Part shown: piece by piece, positions 36,674 through 45,409 of the stretch | Layout: every line of letters starts with the position of its first letter | How positions within the stretch are numbered: position 1 is the stretch's first letter | DNA from: Neisseria sicca | GTDB taxonomy: Bacteria; Pseudomonadota; Gammaproteobacteria; Burkholderiales; Neisseriaceae | Assembly: GCF_003044565.1 (NCBI RefSeq) | Contig: NZ_POXG01000002.1 | Span: forward strand, 62,001-126,000 | Direction of reading: 5' to 3' | Length of the DNA: 64,000 nucleotides | Notes under the pieces: model-generated | Database searches by the model: none | What the model was told of the DNA's origin: nothing | What the model saw: only the letters and a program-made list of their open reading frames with translations | Made by a program: the position numbers and the translations under genes

Positions 36674-36720
36674 CAAAAAAGCCCGGTCGCAGCACCGTTT
36701 CCAGTGCTGCGGCCGGGTTA
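36674..36720 (-). terminator. Terminator at the end of the transfer operon
   Basis: CCCGGTCGCAGCACCG (36682-36697) pairs with CAGTGCTGCGGCCGGG (36702-36717) with two wobble-type positions; on the minus strand six T follow. It lies about 55 bp beyond the relaxase stop. Confidence 0.85.
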
Positions 36721-36774
36721 TCGTTGCTGTATTGGTTTCTGCAAATATGGTTTGTCGTATGTACGGATTCAAAA

Positions 36775-38010
36775 CTACCGTGTCAATCCGTCATCCCCGT
36801 GTTCATGATGCAGGGACGGTTTTTCTGCCGATTGGGTATTGCTGCGTTCCACTGATGTTTCTCCAACAATGGATCGACCGGCTGCCGCAACGGCAAAATC
36901 CTGCATAAGCTTCGCTTCCGCTCTATGTCCGCTTTCCGACAATTTTCGTGCCAGATTGCTGAATTGCTCGCTTTCATCAAGTTGATGCTTCAGGTTTTGG
37001 GTCAGTTTTTCAGCAGTCATGCCGTTGTTGAGGGCTGTATCAAACTGTTGCTGAGCCTTAGTATCACGCGGCTGAGCGGCGGTTTCTTTGGCCAACCGGC
37101 TGATGATACGTGCTTCGGTCTTATGCCCCATTTTGTACAGCTCTTTGGCTATTTTGCCGTACTCATCCACTATCAGTCCGCGGGTGTGCATTATTTTCTT
37201 CCAAGACTGATGCGTCGGTCGTTCGTTGTGTTTGACGGCTTCAATCAGTTCTTCAGCCTGTTGCCGGTAGCGGTCCGGTACTTGGCCGCGAGATTTTATG
37301 GCACGAAAGACGCCTTTTTCCGGTTTTTGCGTTATTCCTCGATGCTGTCGTCTAGTGGCGGCGCACTGTACACCTTCTTCCCGGAGTTTTTCGGCAAAGC
37401 GAACACGCCATTCGAACAGGTCGTTTTTACGCGGATTGAGCCGATCACCGAATTGATTACGTACTAGTACGCATAGGTGGACGTGTGGATGCGGCGGCTC
37501 CCCCTCTTTGTCCGACTCGTGATGCAGTGCAAAGGCGTATTTGTGTCCCTCAAATTGCTCGGCAGCAAAGTTTCGGGCGGCATCCAGTACGGCTTGCGGC
37601 GGTGTACCTGGCGGCATCGACAGTACGATGTTCAATGCCTCTTTATGCTTGGTGTGTTCGGCAATTCCCAGTCGTTTCCAGTCCTCCACCAAGTCGCGTA
37701 CTTCCCGTTTACCGTTTAGGCGTTCGCCGTCATTGGTTTCAACCTGTATCTTACCGTTGCGTGATACATAGTCCAAATGGCCGCGTACTCCGGCAATCCC
37801 TTTTGAATTACTGCTGAGGCGACGAGGTATTTTTACCATTACTTCGGGGTGCTTGAGAGCGGCGGCCTTGAGGTTGGTTAGGCCACTGCCGGATTTCAAC
37901 GGTTTTGACGGGCGGCGGCCGTTACCCAAATACAAGCCGCCCCGGTCTTTGGATTTGACGGCACGGGTTTTATAACCTAAAAACCAGTCGTCTATGGGAT
38001 TGGTCGCCAT
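36775..38010 (-). CDS. Conjugative relaxase (MOBP-like)
   Basis: A 411-residue relaxase that would nick oriT and lead the DNA strand into the recipient. The histidine metal site is PPHPHVHLCVLV (His174-x-His176-x-His178). A candidate catalytic tyrosine is Tyr81 in GHLDYVSR. The C-terminal half is helical and probably contacts the secretion machinery. It is the last gene of the leftward mobilisation cluster, 11 bp after the MobC-like gene. Compared with IncP TraI it is short, so primase and helicase functions are separate, consistent with the stand-alone TraC-like primase. Confidence 0.88.
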   Translation of the reverse strand: MATNPIDDWFLGYKTRAVKSKDRGGLYLGNGRRPSKPLKSGSGLTNLKAAALKHPEVMVKIPRRLSSNSKGIAGVRGHLDYVSRNGKIQVETNDGERLNGKREVRDLVEDWKRLGIAEHTKHKEALNIVLSMPPGTPPQAVLDAARNFAAEQFEGHKYAFALHHESDKEGEPPHPHVHLCVLVRNQFGDRLNPRKNDLFEWRVRFAEKLREEGVQCAATRRQHRGITQKPEKGVFRAIKSRGQVPDRYRQQAEELIEAVKHNERPTHQSWKKIMHTRGLIVDEYGKIAKELYKMGHKTEARIISRLAKETAAQPRDTKAQQQFDTALNNGMTAEKLTQNLKHQLDESEQFSNLARKLSESGHRAEAKLMQDFAVAAAGRSIVGETSVERSNTQSAEKPSLHHEHGDDGLTR

Positions 38011-38021
38011 AGTCTGCCTCC

Positions 38022-38558
38022 TTATTTTTTACGCCTTCGCTGGGTATGCAGTACCCGCCCGACGCGCTCGGTGTGGTTGTTGATGATTTCGCGCAGTTCA
38101 GCGATGTATTGTGATGTCAGAGAGACAGGTTCGCCCGCATTGAGTTTGTGGGCGATTTGGTTGAGATTTCGCCCGATACTCAAAAGTTGGTAATTTGAAT
38201 GGTGTAATTCGTCCAGCTCGACGGCAGAGAGGATGGGATGGCGGCTGATATGTGTCTGTATGATGTCGCGTATTGCATCGTTGATCGTGCCGCCACGCCT
38301 TTTAGCGGCCTCTTCCAAATATGCACGGTCTTTTTCCGGTAGTCGGACGGTAATGCGCTTGTTGCTTTTGGGCGGTGGCAGTGAAACTGGTTCGGGTTCT
38401 GCGGCTTGTTCTAATAAAGATTGTGCTGTTTTCTTAAGCAGTAGAGAAATACTATCTTTGCCGTATCGCATGACAGCCAACGCGCGCAATGATGACTGTT
38501 CACTTTCGGATAGACCGAACACCCTGATTGGGCTGCTTTTGCCATTTTCATTATTCAT
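38022..38558 (-). CDS. MobC/TraJ-like relaxosome accessory protein
   Basis: A 178-residue protein whose C-terminal part (LLSIGRNLNQIAHKLNAGEP) is the MobC hallmark and whose middle (RITVRLPEKDRAYLEEAAKR) is a ribbon-helix-helix-like DNA-binding segment. It should bind oriT and help strand opening. Start at Met 38558 (MNNENGKSSPIRVFG); an earlier Met at 38636 would put a DUS hairpin inside the coding region. The next gene, the relaxase, begins 11 bp downstream. Confidence 0.85.
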   Translation of the reverse strand: MNNENGKSSPIRVFGLSESEQSSLRALAVMRYGKDSISLLLKKTAQSLLEQAAEPEPVSLPPPKSNKRITVRLPEKDRAYLEEAAKRRGGTINDAIRDIIQTHISRHPILSAVELDELHHSNYQLLSIGRNLNQIAHKLNAGEPVSLTSQYIAELREIINNHTERVGRVLHTQRRRKK

Positions 38559-38573
38559 ACGATTACTCAAAAA

Positions 38574-38602
38574 TAAGGCCGTCTGATGTTCAGACGGCCT
38601 TA
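38574..38602 (-). terminator. Hairpin with T-run before the MobC-like gene
   Basis: TAAGGCCGTCTGA-TGT-TCAGACGGCCTTA; on the minus strand TTATTTTTG follows, 16 bp before the start codon. The stem is built from GGCCGTCTGA, the other uptake dialect. Confidence 0.7.
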
Positions 38603-38632
38603 AAGGGTGAAATTCAATAGAGAAAAGGAGAA

Positions 38633-39259
38633 TCACCGTATCGGATCAAAACCAAGACTATCCGATAACTTGTCCTGCTCCTTGGCAGTTTCAATAATCT
38701 GCGACTCGTAAAAATTAGCCCGCGCCTTTACTTGCATATCGGGCGGCATGTCGTGGATTGCTTTTTCCATCAGATACTCTTTAAATTGCCGCTTCTGTCT
38801 CTCGGGTTGCGTCAAAAAAGTATCCTGCATCAGGTAACGATGTTTGGCGGCGTGTAACCGTTCTTCAGGAGATGGCGGTACCACGTCCCGGATAGTGGGC
38901 ACTTCCTTAACTGTTTTTTCCAATACCCCCTCCTCTGCACTGTACAGATGCTCTTTCTCTGCCTTGTGGAGTGTACGGATATGGTTGTAGGTATCTCGGA
39001 ATTTCTCAAACTGTTCTTTTGGTAGTTCGTTGAGGTAGGCATAACCGAACTCCTGTTCGTCCGTGTGCCAAATAATTCTTGCTTTGTCCACGCCATTGAC
39101 AAAAAAGCGGTTCGGGAATTCTCTCCATTGGGTAATTTCGCCAGATTCAATCATCGGTTTCAAAAACTCGGGAATGTCGGCATTACTCACACGATCGATG
39201 TTGTCTTGAGATTTCACAATTTCCCTTCTGCTGCCCGGTTGTTGAAGTTCATCTGCCAT
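38633..39259 (-). CDS. Transfer-region protein of unknown function
   Basis: A 208-residue hydrophilic, charged protein (MADELQQPGSRREIVKSQDN onward). A middle segment (EFPNRFFVNGVDKARIIWHT) resembles small modules found in large conjugative proteins with LPD-type domains. The C-terminus is helical. GGAG precedes the start, and an upstream in-frame Met at 39361 would run through a hairpin. It lies between the MobC-like gene and the TraC-like primase and is probably a DNA-processing accessory. Confidence 0.6.
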   Translation of the reverse strand: MADELQQPGSRREIVKSQDNIDRVSNADIPEFLKPMIESGEITQWREFPNRFFVNGVDKARIIWHTDEQEFGYAYLNELPKEQFEKFRDTYNHIRTLHKAEKEHLYSAEEGVLEKTVKEVPTIRDVVPPSPEERLHAAKHRYLMQDTFLTQPERQKRQFKEYLMEKAIHDMPPDMQVKARANFYESQIIETAKEQDKLSDSLGFDPIR

Positions 39260-39279
39260 CGTTTTACTCCGAAAAAAAA

Positions 39280-39309
39280 ACGGTCTGAAACAATGCTGTT
39301 TCAGACCGT
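39280..39309 (-). terminator. Hairpin with T-run in the transfer cluster
   Basis: ACGGTCTGAAACA-ATGC-TGTTTCAGACCGT; nine T follow on the minus strand, then GGAG and the ATG at 39259. Confidence 0.8.
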
Positions 39310-39326
39310 ATGGTTGAAAGACAAAC

Positions 39327-42300
39327 TTAACGACCCTGTTCCATTTCCTGCTCTTTCTCATGCTGCCGATCCCGGTCGTTCTGTTGCCGTACCGAATGCT
39401 GCGGGCTTGGTATCTGAACCGGTTTGGGTAAATCCAGCTTCGACCCCTTCATTTTCTCGGCAGTATGTTCGTAATAGTTGGCCAAGGCCAGTTTTCGTGC
39501 ATCTCCTTTCACCCCCCGAATTGCATCCATAACGTTGCGTTCGTGGAATTGCAGGTGGGATTTGTTGGCTTTGGACAGCTTTCCGGCCTTGGTCATATAG
39601 ACGGCTTTGGACGATTGCAGCCGGGTATCCAGCGCGTCAGATTTCATCTTGGCCGCACGTACCGCCACTTCGGCAGGTATTTCACCCTGGCCTATACCCT
39701 GTAACGGCACGCCTGCTTGGGTATCGGCGGTATGGGAAGTATTGATGGTAGCATCGGAAGGTGTTTTGCTCCGCGCCAGCATTTCGTCTGCCTTCGACAG
39801 GGCGGCGGTATCAGGTTGCGGGACAGAGGTTTCATGCTCTTTCTGTTTTTCCTGTTCGCGTACGATTTCCATGTCAAACATGTTACGGTATGCAGCCTTT
39901 GTTTCCATATCGGTAACTTTGCCGTCTTTGTCGTAAATCGGTACTTCCACCTCTACCGGCTGCCTGCCCAACGAATGAAGCCGGATGCGGTCGCCGACTT
40001 CTGCGCCGCTGCGTTCCATTGCGTCAGGAATGTCCACGCCCCATACCGTGCGCTCTTTGCCGTCCCGTTCCAGTACGATATACGGGCTTTCCTTATTTTG
40101 GGCATTATGAAGATAGGGGGCACTACCTACGGTCACGATACGCTCGCCCTCGGTAGGTACGGATGACTGTTCGCGGGTTGGCACTGCCTTTTCAGACGAC
40201 CTATCAGGATTTTTGTTATGGTGAGGGGATGGGGAATTGCTTTCACCGGTTTTAACCGGTTCGCGCGTGTGCCGTTCTTCCACGCCGTTCAATGCCCGTT
40301 CCTCACGTAGGTGGTCGAGATAAGCCAAATCTTCTTTGGTCGGACGGTAGCCGGCGGTACGGATCCCCCGGCTTTCTGCTGCAAGAAACATCACACGCTT
40401 AAATTCTTTGCTGCCCGTCAGTTTGATGTTGTCCCAGCCTTTTTCTTTGACTACTTCCAACATATCATTGACGGTTTGTGCATCCGAACGGGCCGTGCTC
40501 AATTTGTTGCCTTTATCGGTAAACATTACGGTCGTGCCGTTTTCGGCAGACATATATTTACCGTCTGAAACGATATAGCGGTGGGCAATACTGTCCGGCG
40601 GGATATTGTAGTTCAGATCGAGAATGGCTTTTCTACCCTCATTTTGCAAAGCCCGCAGCGGTTCGGTATCCGATTCCCGTTGTGGAGGCGGCTCGGCTCT
40701 ATCTTGAGCTGGGACGGGACGGTTGCCGGGCTGCAGCGACTGCCATCCTTGTTCAGTCTTGGTAAACATGACCGTCCGCCCACTTTCGGTAATACCGTAA
40801 TAAAAATTGATGTCTCCCGCAGCATCCAAGTCTTTCTGTATGGCTTCGGGTGAGGTGCGTACATACCGTATATCGGTTCTGGCATCATCGAGTTGATACT
40901 TGGCGAAGTCGGATTCGTAAAAATATTTTGCCTTGCCGTGCTCATCTGTTTCCAACGGTGGAGCGTCGCCGAAGTGACTGCCGGTACGGCCGATACCGTA
41001 TGGATGATCGGGATCAATCGGCTGATAAGGTTCGGTTGGTCGCTCACGCCGTTTTTCCGCGTATTCGATGCCGTTGACTTCTGCCTGACTTGAGGTTACA
41101 GCTTGCAATGTTTCGGTTTGCTGAATCATCTCTTCTTCCTTCTGTTTGCCGGACTGTTCGGATGCAGGGCTTTCAGACGACCTGTCCGAGGATTCTGCCG
41201 TATGACCACGATCCGCTGCTTGCTGCCGTGCCTGCCATTCAGCAATCTCGTCGGCAATCGCCTGCTCCATATCTGTATCAAGCTGTATGCGATGCTCGGA
41301 CGCAGGAGCGGCCAGATTCCGACCTTCTGTCAAAGCCTTTCTGACGGCTTCGATGCCCGCCAACTGGTGCAGGTCGTTGTAGTCGCTCGGCAGTTTCGGT
41401 CTGCCTTGTTTATCCATTCCCGCCGTCTGTTGAAACTTCTGAATCTGCTGCATACTGAATTCCGGTTCGATGGCCACGGCACGATCTCCGAAAAAGGCCA
41501 CCGCCTGCCGGGCAGAATGCAAACCTTTTCCCGACGCGTCGTTATCGACCGCAATCGTTACTTTGGTGTCGGATGGTAGATTTCGCGCCAGTGTTTCGGA
41601 CACCTTGACCATATTGTCTGCATCGAAAGCTACGATAACAGGCTGTCCAGTTGCTTGATGGATACTGGCGGCGGTGGCGAAACCTTCAGCGATTACCACG
41701 CCGTTTGAAATTTTGGATGCATCGCCGATCACCGTATAACCGCCGTCTTTTCGACCGTCCTTCAAAAAGCGTTTGCCGCCGGTGGGATCAATAGATTGCA
41801 GGTTGTACAGTTGGCCGTCGTAGAAAACAGGGATTTGCAGTCTCAGGCTGTCGTTGTATTCGTTTTGGCGGATACCTGAAATCACGGCGGGATCGGTTAT
41901 GCCCTTGGCAGTAAGGTAGGGGTGCGCCAATGTGGCGGGCACACTCTGCGCCCATATTCTTTGCGCCGTTCCCTTCACACGTTCGTAGCCTTCTTGCCGC
42001 AACCGCTCTGCTTCAAGCCGTTTTGCTTCGGATTCCGCCTGCCGCCGGGCTTTTTCGGCATCAGAAAGCGGAACATAGGGTTTTTCAGGCCGCCAGCCGT
42101 TCTGCCTGGCATGATAAAACAATGTACCGATACTGATATGTCCAGCTTTGAACGACTTCCAGGCCGCTTTTGCGTCGCGGGTGTTGTAATTGCCGCTTGT
42201 CTGAGACCATTCATCCCAAAGGTGGAAACCGTCTTCACCCATTTCGTCTTTGACGGCTGCCCCCATACGTATCCACATATCTCGGTCGTCCGCTCCGATA

Positions 42301-42338
42301 TGATTTAAGGCTGCCCGAATTTCGTCATAATCTGCCAT
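39327..42338 (-). CDS. TraC-like conjugative DNA primase with Toprim and LPD7 domains
   Basis: A 1003-residue protein. Domain order: a PriCT_2-like N-terminus (about 1-90: MADYDEIRAALNHIGADDRD, then WDEWSQTSGNYN), a Toprim catalytic domain (about 150-330: VVIAEGFATAASIHQATG, VAFDADN, AVDNDASGKG), a low-complexity linker (about 370-440), paired small domains, and an LPD7-type domain (about 620-690: AQTVNDMLEVVKEKGWDNIK). Such proteins prime synthesis of the transferred strand in the recipient. GGAG precedes the start and a hairpin with T-run lies between it and virD4. Confidence 0.85.
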   Translation of the reverse strand: MADYDEIRAALNHIGADDRDMWIRMGAAVKDEMGEDGFHLWDEWSQTSGNYNTRDAKAAWKSFKAGHISIGTLFYHARQNGWRPEKPYVPLSDAEKARRQAESEAKRLEAERLRQEGYERVKGTAQRIWAQSVPATLAHPYLTAKGITDPAVISGIRQNEYNDSLRLQIPVFYDGQLYNLQSIDPTGGKRFLKDGRKDGGYTVIGDASKISNGVVIAEGFATAASIHQATGQPVIVAFDADNMVKVSETLARNLPSDTKVTIAVDNDASGKGLHSARQAVAFFGDRAVAIEPEFSMQQIQKFQQTAGMDKQGRPKLPSDYNDLHQLAGIEAVRKALTEGRNLAAPASEHRIQLDTDMEQAIADEIAEWQARQQAADRGHTAESSDRSSESPASEQSGKQKEEEMIQQTETLQAVTSSQAEVNGIEYAEKRRERPTEPYQPIDPDHPYGIGRTGSHFGDAPPLETDEHGKAKYFYESDFAKYQLDDARTDIRYVRTSPEAIQKDLDAAGDINFYYGITESGRTVMFTKTEQGWQSLQPGNRPVPAQDRAEPPPQRESDTEPLRALQNEGRKAILDLNYNIPPDSIAHRYIVSDGKYMSAENGTTVMFTDKGNKLSTARSDAQTVNDMLEVVKEKGWDNIKLTGSKEFKRVMFLAAESRGIRTAGYRPTKEDLAYLDHLREERALNGVEERHTREPVKTGESNSPSPHHNKNPDRSSEKAVPTREQSSVPTEGERIVTVGSAPYLHNAQNKESPYIVLERDGKERTVWGVDIPDAMERSGAEVGDRIRLHSLGRQPVEVEVPIYDKDGKVTDMETKAAYRNMFDMEIVREQEKQKEHETSVPQPDTAALSKADEMLARSKTPSDATINTSHTADTQAGVPLQGIGQGEIPAEVAVRAAKMKSDALDTRLQSSKAVYMTKAGKLSKANKSHLQFHERNVMDAIRGVKGDARKLALANYYEHTAEKMKGSKLDLPKPVQIPSPQHSVRQQNDRDRQHEKEQEMEQGR

Positions 42339-42362
42339 TTCTTACTCCTTGTTGAAAAAACA

Positions 42363-42387
42363 AAGACCACTATGAAATAGCAGTCTT
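42363..42387 (-). terminator. Hairpin upstream of the TraC-like gene
   Basis: AAGAC-TG-CTAT-TTC-ATAG-TG-GTCTT on the minus strand, followed by TTTGTTTTTTC. The TG/TG positions pair as G-U only in minus-strand RNA, supporting function in the leftward transcript. Confidence 0.65.
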
Positions 42388-42423
42388 ACGGTTTCGTTTG
42401 CTTTCACATACACCCCTCAAAAA

Positions 42424-44472
42424 TCAGGTGGCCCCTTCCAAATCTTCCGGATTTATTTCGATGCCGGATGAGGTTTTTAAAATCTCGGCAATAACCGACA
42501 GGCTGCCTTCGCCCCAGTTGCGGGCAATCACCGGAACTATCTGCGCGACAAATTCCGGTGGGCTGCCGGCCGGAATAATAGCTTCCAGTACCGAACGAGC
42601 CAGTTCTTCAGCGTTAACCGCGTCACGCCAGTTGAAACTTTCCATCTCCTCCGGCGAAACATATGCAGGTTTAGAAACCTCAGCCGGTTTCTTTGCCTCA
42701 AGATGTACATTCAACTCGGGAACATGTGGGATAGGCAGGAAAGCGCGATCTTTGAGGGCAGGGTCTTCATCATAGATAATCTTTTCTGCATAGATAGCAG
42801 ACATCCCTGCCATACTGATGATGCAGTCGGAATTCGGCATGACCTTGAGTTCATCGGGATTCATAACCGCACGTTTCTGATCGCTGATACTCACTCCACT
42901 ACTGTTGCTTTTACCTCGGGAACGGGACGTTCCTTTCGCCTTATAGGTATAAAAGCCGATCAACTTACTCAATTCTTCTGCATCGTTTTGTTCGCGAGGG
43001 GCAAAAATCATACGGACGGCAAAATTGGAGAAGAACGTCTGCCGTGCCGTACTGCCATATACTTCTTCCACCTGCGAAGGAGTTTGAAAGACGAGAATAG
43101 GACGGATACCGTAACCGGCCAGATAGCCCACCCCTTTTTCGATGGCAGGGATATTGCCCAGCGCGGTAAATTCGTCTAATAGCAACAGACACTGGTATTT
43201 CAATTTGGGGTTGTCAGACGGCAGACCCTGCTGGACATTGACATCGCATAACTGGCTGAAAAACAGTTTCAACAGCGTGCTATAAATTTTCAGCTCGTTG
43301 GGAGCAACACCCAAATAGATGGTTGTCGGTTCCATGCGCAGTCTATCTAAGCGGAAATCGTCGCCACTTGTAGCAGCCTCTACCGCAGGATCAAGAAAGA
43401 TTGACAAAGGTGCATTCATTGTTGATAAGACGCTTGCCGCCTCTTTGTCTGCTTTTTGGAGAAAATCCCTCAGTAAGAATACACAGTTCCTACTAAGACT
43501 TGCCGTAGAAGAAATAGCACGCAATTCCAGTTCGTCATTTATCCATTCCTTCAAAGTCTTACCGTTGGCGGGGGAGGTAAGTCGGAAAAGATTGGTCATT
43601 GTTGTCATGTTTTGCATTAGATTGAGATCACGTTCCTTCTCTGTTTCAATCAAATACAGCAGCAGTCCTGTGAACAATTTCTGTGCAGCTTCTTGCCAAA
43701 AATTCGAGCCGTCCTTATCGTCATTTTTAAGCGGATAAAAAATCGCCGCCACAGATAGTGCGTCCTTATAGGTATAAACAGGATCGCGGCGTACATAAGT
43801 CAGCGGATTCCAACGATGACTGATCAACGGTGCGTCCGGCTCTTCGACGTGGTAAGGCATCGTTCCTGACGGATTGAAGAAAAATACCTTCTGCCCGTGT
43901 TTGGCGCGGAAGCCGGCGGTAATCAGAAAGTTTTCCTTCTTTATGTCGTTGATCACCATACTGTGTCGGTAGTGCAGACAATTGGGTATAACAAAACCTA
44001 TACCTTTACCGCTTCGGGTACGGGCAGCCAAGTAGAGAAAGCCATCGTTTGACCAACGCAGATATTTCCCTTTGTATTTGCCCAAAATCAGATCCGGCAC
44101 ATCTTTTCCCTTTTTGCGTTTCTTTGCTGACGGGTTGTCCAACAACCCTGATTTCCTGATTTCGCGCTCGCTCGCAAACCTTGATGAACCATGCAACTCC
44201 TTTCTTTTTCCCCTCAGAACTGAGACCAGTAACATAATCAGTCCGACAACAGGGATAGCGGCAGCAACTGCCGTTGAAACCTTCAGCGGAAAAACCATGC
44301 CTTGCGGTAACCGGCCGAAATGCTGCCAATAGGCATAAAGCAAAGATAACGACGGTGTAGTTTTAAGTCCCAGCCATTTCGTATAAACCACCGCTCCTAG
44401 ATACAGACCGACACATATGGTAGTAATAGCTAGTAGCAGGGATAGCAGAATGTCGGTTACGGGTTTTCTCAT
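42424..44472 (-). CDS. virD4: Type IV coupling protein VirD4/TraG
   Basis: A 682-residue coupling ATPase that links the relaxosome to the secretion channel. Two N-terminal transmembrane helices (about residues 8-28 and 58-85) precede the motor domain. Walker A is ARTRSGKGIGFVIPN (about 150-164) and Walker B is CLLLLDEFTALGNI (about 416-429). GSSRF (about residue 95) before the motor domain is typical of TraG. GGAG precedes the ATG, with a GCCCGCC/GGCGGGC hairpin upstream. The C-terminal acidic tail may select substrates. Confidence 0.93.
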   Translation of the reverse strand: MRKPVTDILLSLLLAITTICVGLYLGAVVYTKWLGLKTTPSLSLLYAYWQHFGRLPQGMVFPLKVSTAVAAAIPVVGLIMLLVSVLRGKRKELHGSSRFASEREIRKSGLLDNPSAKKRKKGKDVPDLILGKYKGKYLRWSNDGFLYLAARTRSGKGIGFVIPNCLHYRHSMVINDIKKENFLITAGFRAKHGQKVFFFNPSGTMPYHVEEPDAPLISHRWNPLTYVRRDPVYTYKDALSVAAIFYPLKNDDKDGSNFWQEAAQKLFTGLLLYLIETEKERDLNLMQNMTTMTNLFRLTSPANGKTLKEWINDELELRAISSTASLSRNCVFLLRDFLQKADKEAASVLSTMNAPLSIFLDPAVEAATSGDDFRLDRLRMEPTTIYLGVAPNELKIYSTLLKLFFSQLCDVNVQQGLPSDNPKLKYQCLLLLDEFTALGNIPAIEKGVGYLAGYGIRPILVFQTPSQVEEVYGSTARQTFFSNFAVRMIFAPREQNDAEELSKLIGFYTYKAKGTSRSRGKSNSSGVSISDQKRAVMNPDELKVMPNSDCIISMAGMSAIYAEKIIYDEDPALKDRAFLPIPHVPELNVHLEAKKPAEVSKPAYVSPEEMESFNWRDAVNAEELARSVLEAIIPAGSPPEFVAQIVPVIARNWGEGSLSVIAEILKTSSGIEINPEDLEGAT

Positions 44473-44492
44473 TACAAATACTCCAAAATAAA

Positions 44493-44510
44493 GCCCGCCA
44501 AAAGGCGGGC
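44493..44510 (-). terminator. Hairpin upstream of virD4
   Basis: GCCCGCC-TTTT-GGCGGGC on the minus strand followed by TTTATTTT, GGAG and the ATG. Confidence 0.75.
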
Positions 44511-44549
44511 ATAGAAAACTCAGTATGTGGCAGGTGGTTGTGCCAGTCG

Positions 44550-44954
44550 TTATTTCTGAACCGGCTGTCCGACGGAAGTTTTCATCATGTCGTGAATACC
44601 GCCGGAAACCTTTTCACGAGGGCTGGTTCGTATAATCTGCATTTCTTTGCCAATTACTTCGAACACGGTTTTTGCAGAACCATCTCGCCCCTGAACCTGC
44701 CGAGACTGTACTTCCCCCCATACCTGCAGGCAGTCACCTTTTTCCATCAGTCTGCATACGGTTTCTGCCTGTCCTCCGTACAATATGACGGAAAACCATT
44801 CGGTGCGCTCTTTCTGTTCGCGCGTCTCACGGTCGTTCCACGTTTTTTGTACGGCTACCGACACGTTCGTAACCGCCCGACCGTCGGGCATATACCGTAA
44901 TTCTGGATTACGCCCTAGGTTGCCCATAATTTCGATTTTGTTGACATACGGCAT
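44550..44954 (-). CDS. ssb: Single-stranded DNA-binding protein of the ICE
   Basis: A 134-residue SSB with one OB fold (NKIEIMGNLGRNPELRYMPD; then RTEWFSVILYGGQAETVCRL, a variant of the usual W.R...FGK.AE). The C-terminus lacks the acidic DDDIPF-type tip of chromosomal SSB and ends in VGQPVQK, so it probably does not recruit host repair proteins in the same way. It would protect transferred single strands or support ICE replication. AAGGA precedes the start. Confidence 0.88.
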   Translation of the reverse strand: MPYVNKIEIMGNLGRNPELRYMPDGRAVTNVSVAVQKTWNDRETREQKERTEWFSVILYGGQAETVCRLMEKGDCLQVWGEVQSRQVQGRDGSAKTVFEVIGKEMQIIRTSPREKVSGGIHDMMKTSVGQPVQK

Positions 44955-44985
44955 TTACAATCCTTTTTTCAAAATTGTTGGATAT

Positions 44986-45012
44986 AAAAAAACCGTCCTA
45001 AACTTCGGACGG
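44986..45012 (-). terminator. Terminator between the HEPN unit and ssb
   Basis: CCGTCC-8 nt-GGACGG with seven T on the minus-strand side. Confidence 0.8.
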
Positions 45013-45031
45013 CTTTAAGTTTTGCATGATA

Positions 45032-45406
45032 TTACGGAGATTGTGTCTTTTCCTGTTGTCCGATTTGGGCAATGGTCTGCAATGCCAGTCTCAAATCCAA
45101 TTTGACATCTTCGGGGGAAACATATGTTGTAAGGATGTAGTCTGCCTCGTTTCTGGCATTTCTCAGTTTTTCCATTTGTCTGCCGATGAGTTTCAAGTTT
45201 TTGCTGTCGCAAGATTTGAAAAAATCAATAAGCTGCTTGTGCATGGATTTCCCTGTTTCATAGGTAAATCCCAAGTGAGAGCGCGCAAAAATCAGACCGG
45301 TATGATAGACACTGTAATAAATACGGCTGACGGCATTCCGGTTACCTATTTCAGATTCTCCAATCATTAATCTGCCACTGGTCATGAAATCCTTAGGCTC
45401 AATCAT
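45032..45406 (-). CDS. HEPN-domain protein
   Basis: A 124-residue all-helical protein with the HEPN pattern (NAVSRIYYSVYHTGLIFARS; MEKLRNARNEADYIL). In catalytic HEPN RNases an R-x4-6-H motif is found; here the corresponding region reads RNARNEADY without His, so nuclease activity is uncertain. It lies 3 bp after a 274-residue helical protein and is followed by a terminator, making a closed two-gene unit inside the transfer cluster. Possible roles: toxin-antitoxin, anti-defence or exclusion. None is shown. Confidence 0.7.
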   Translation of the reverse strand: MIEPKDFMTSGRLMIGESEIGNRNAVSRIYYSVYHTGLIFARSHLGFTYETGKSMHKQLIDFFKSCDSKNLKLIGRQMEKLRNARNEADYILTTYVSPEDVKLDLRLALQTIAQIGQQEKTQSP

Positions 45407-45409
45407 ATC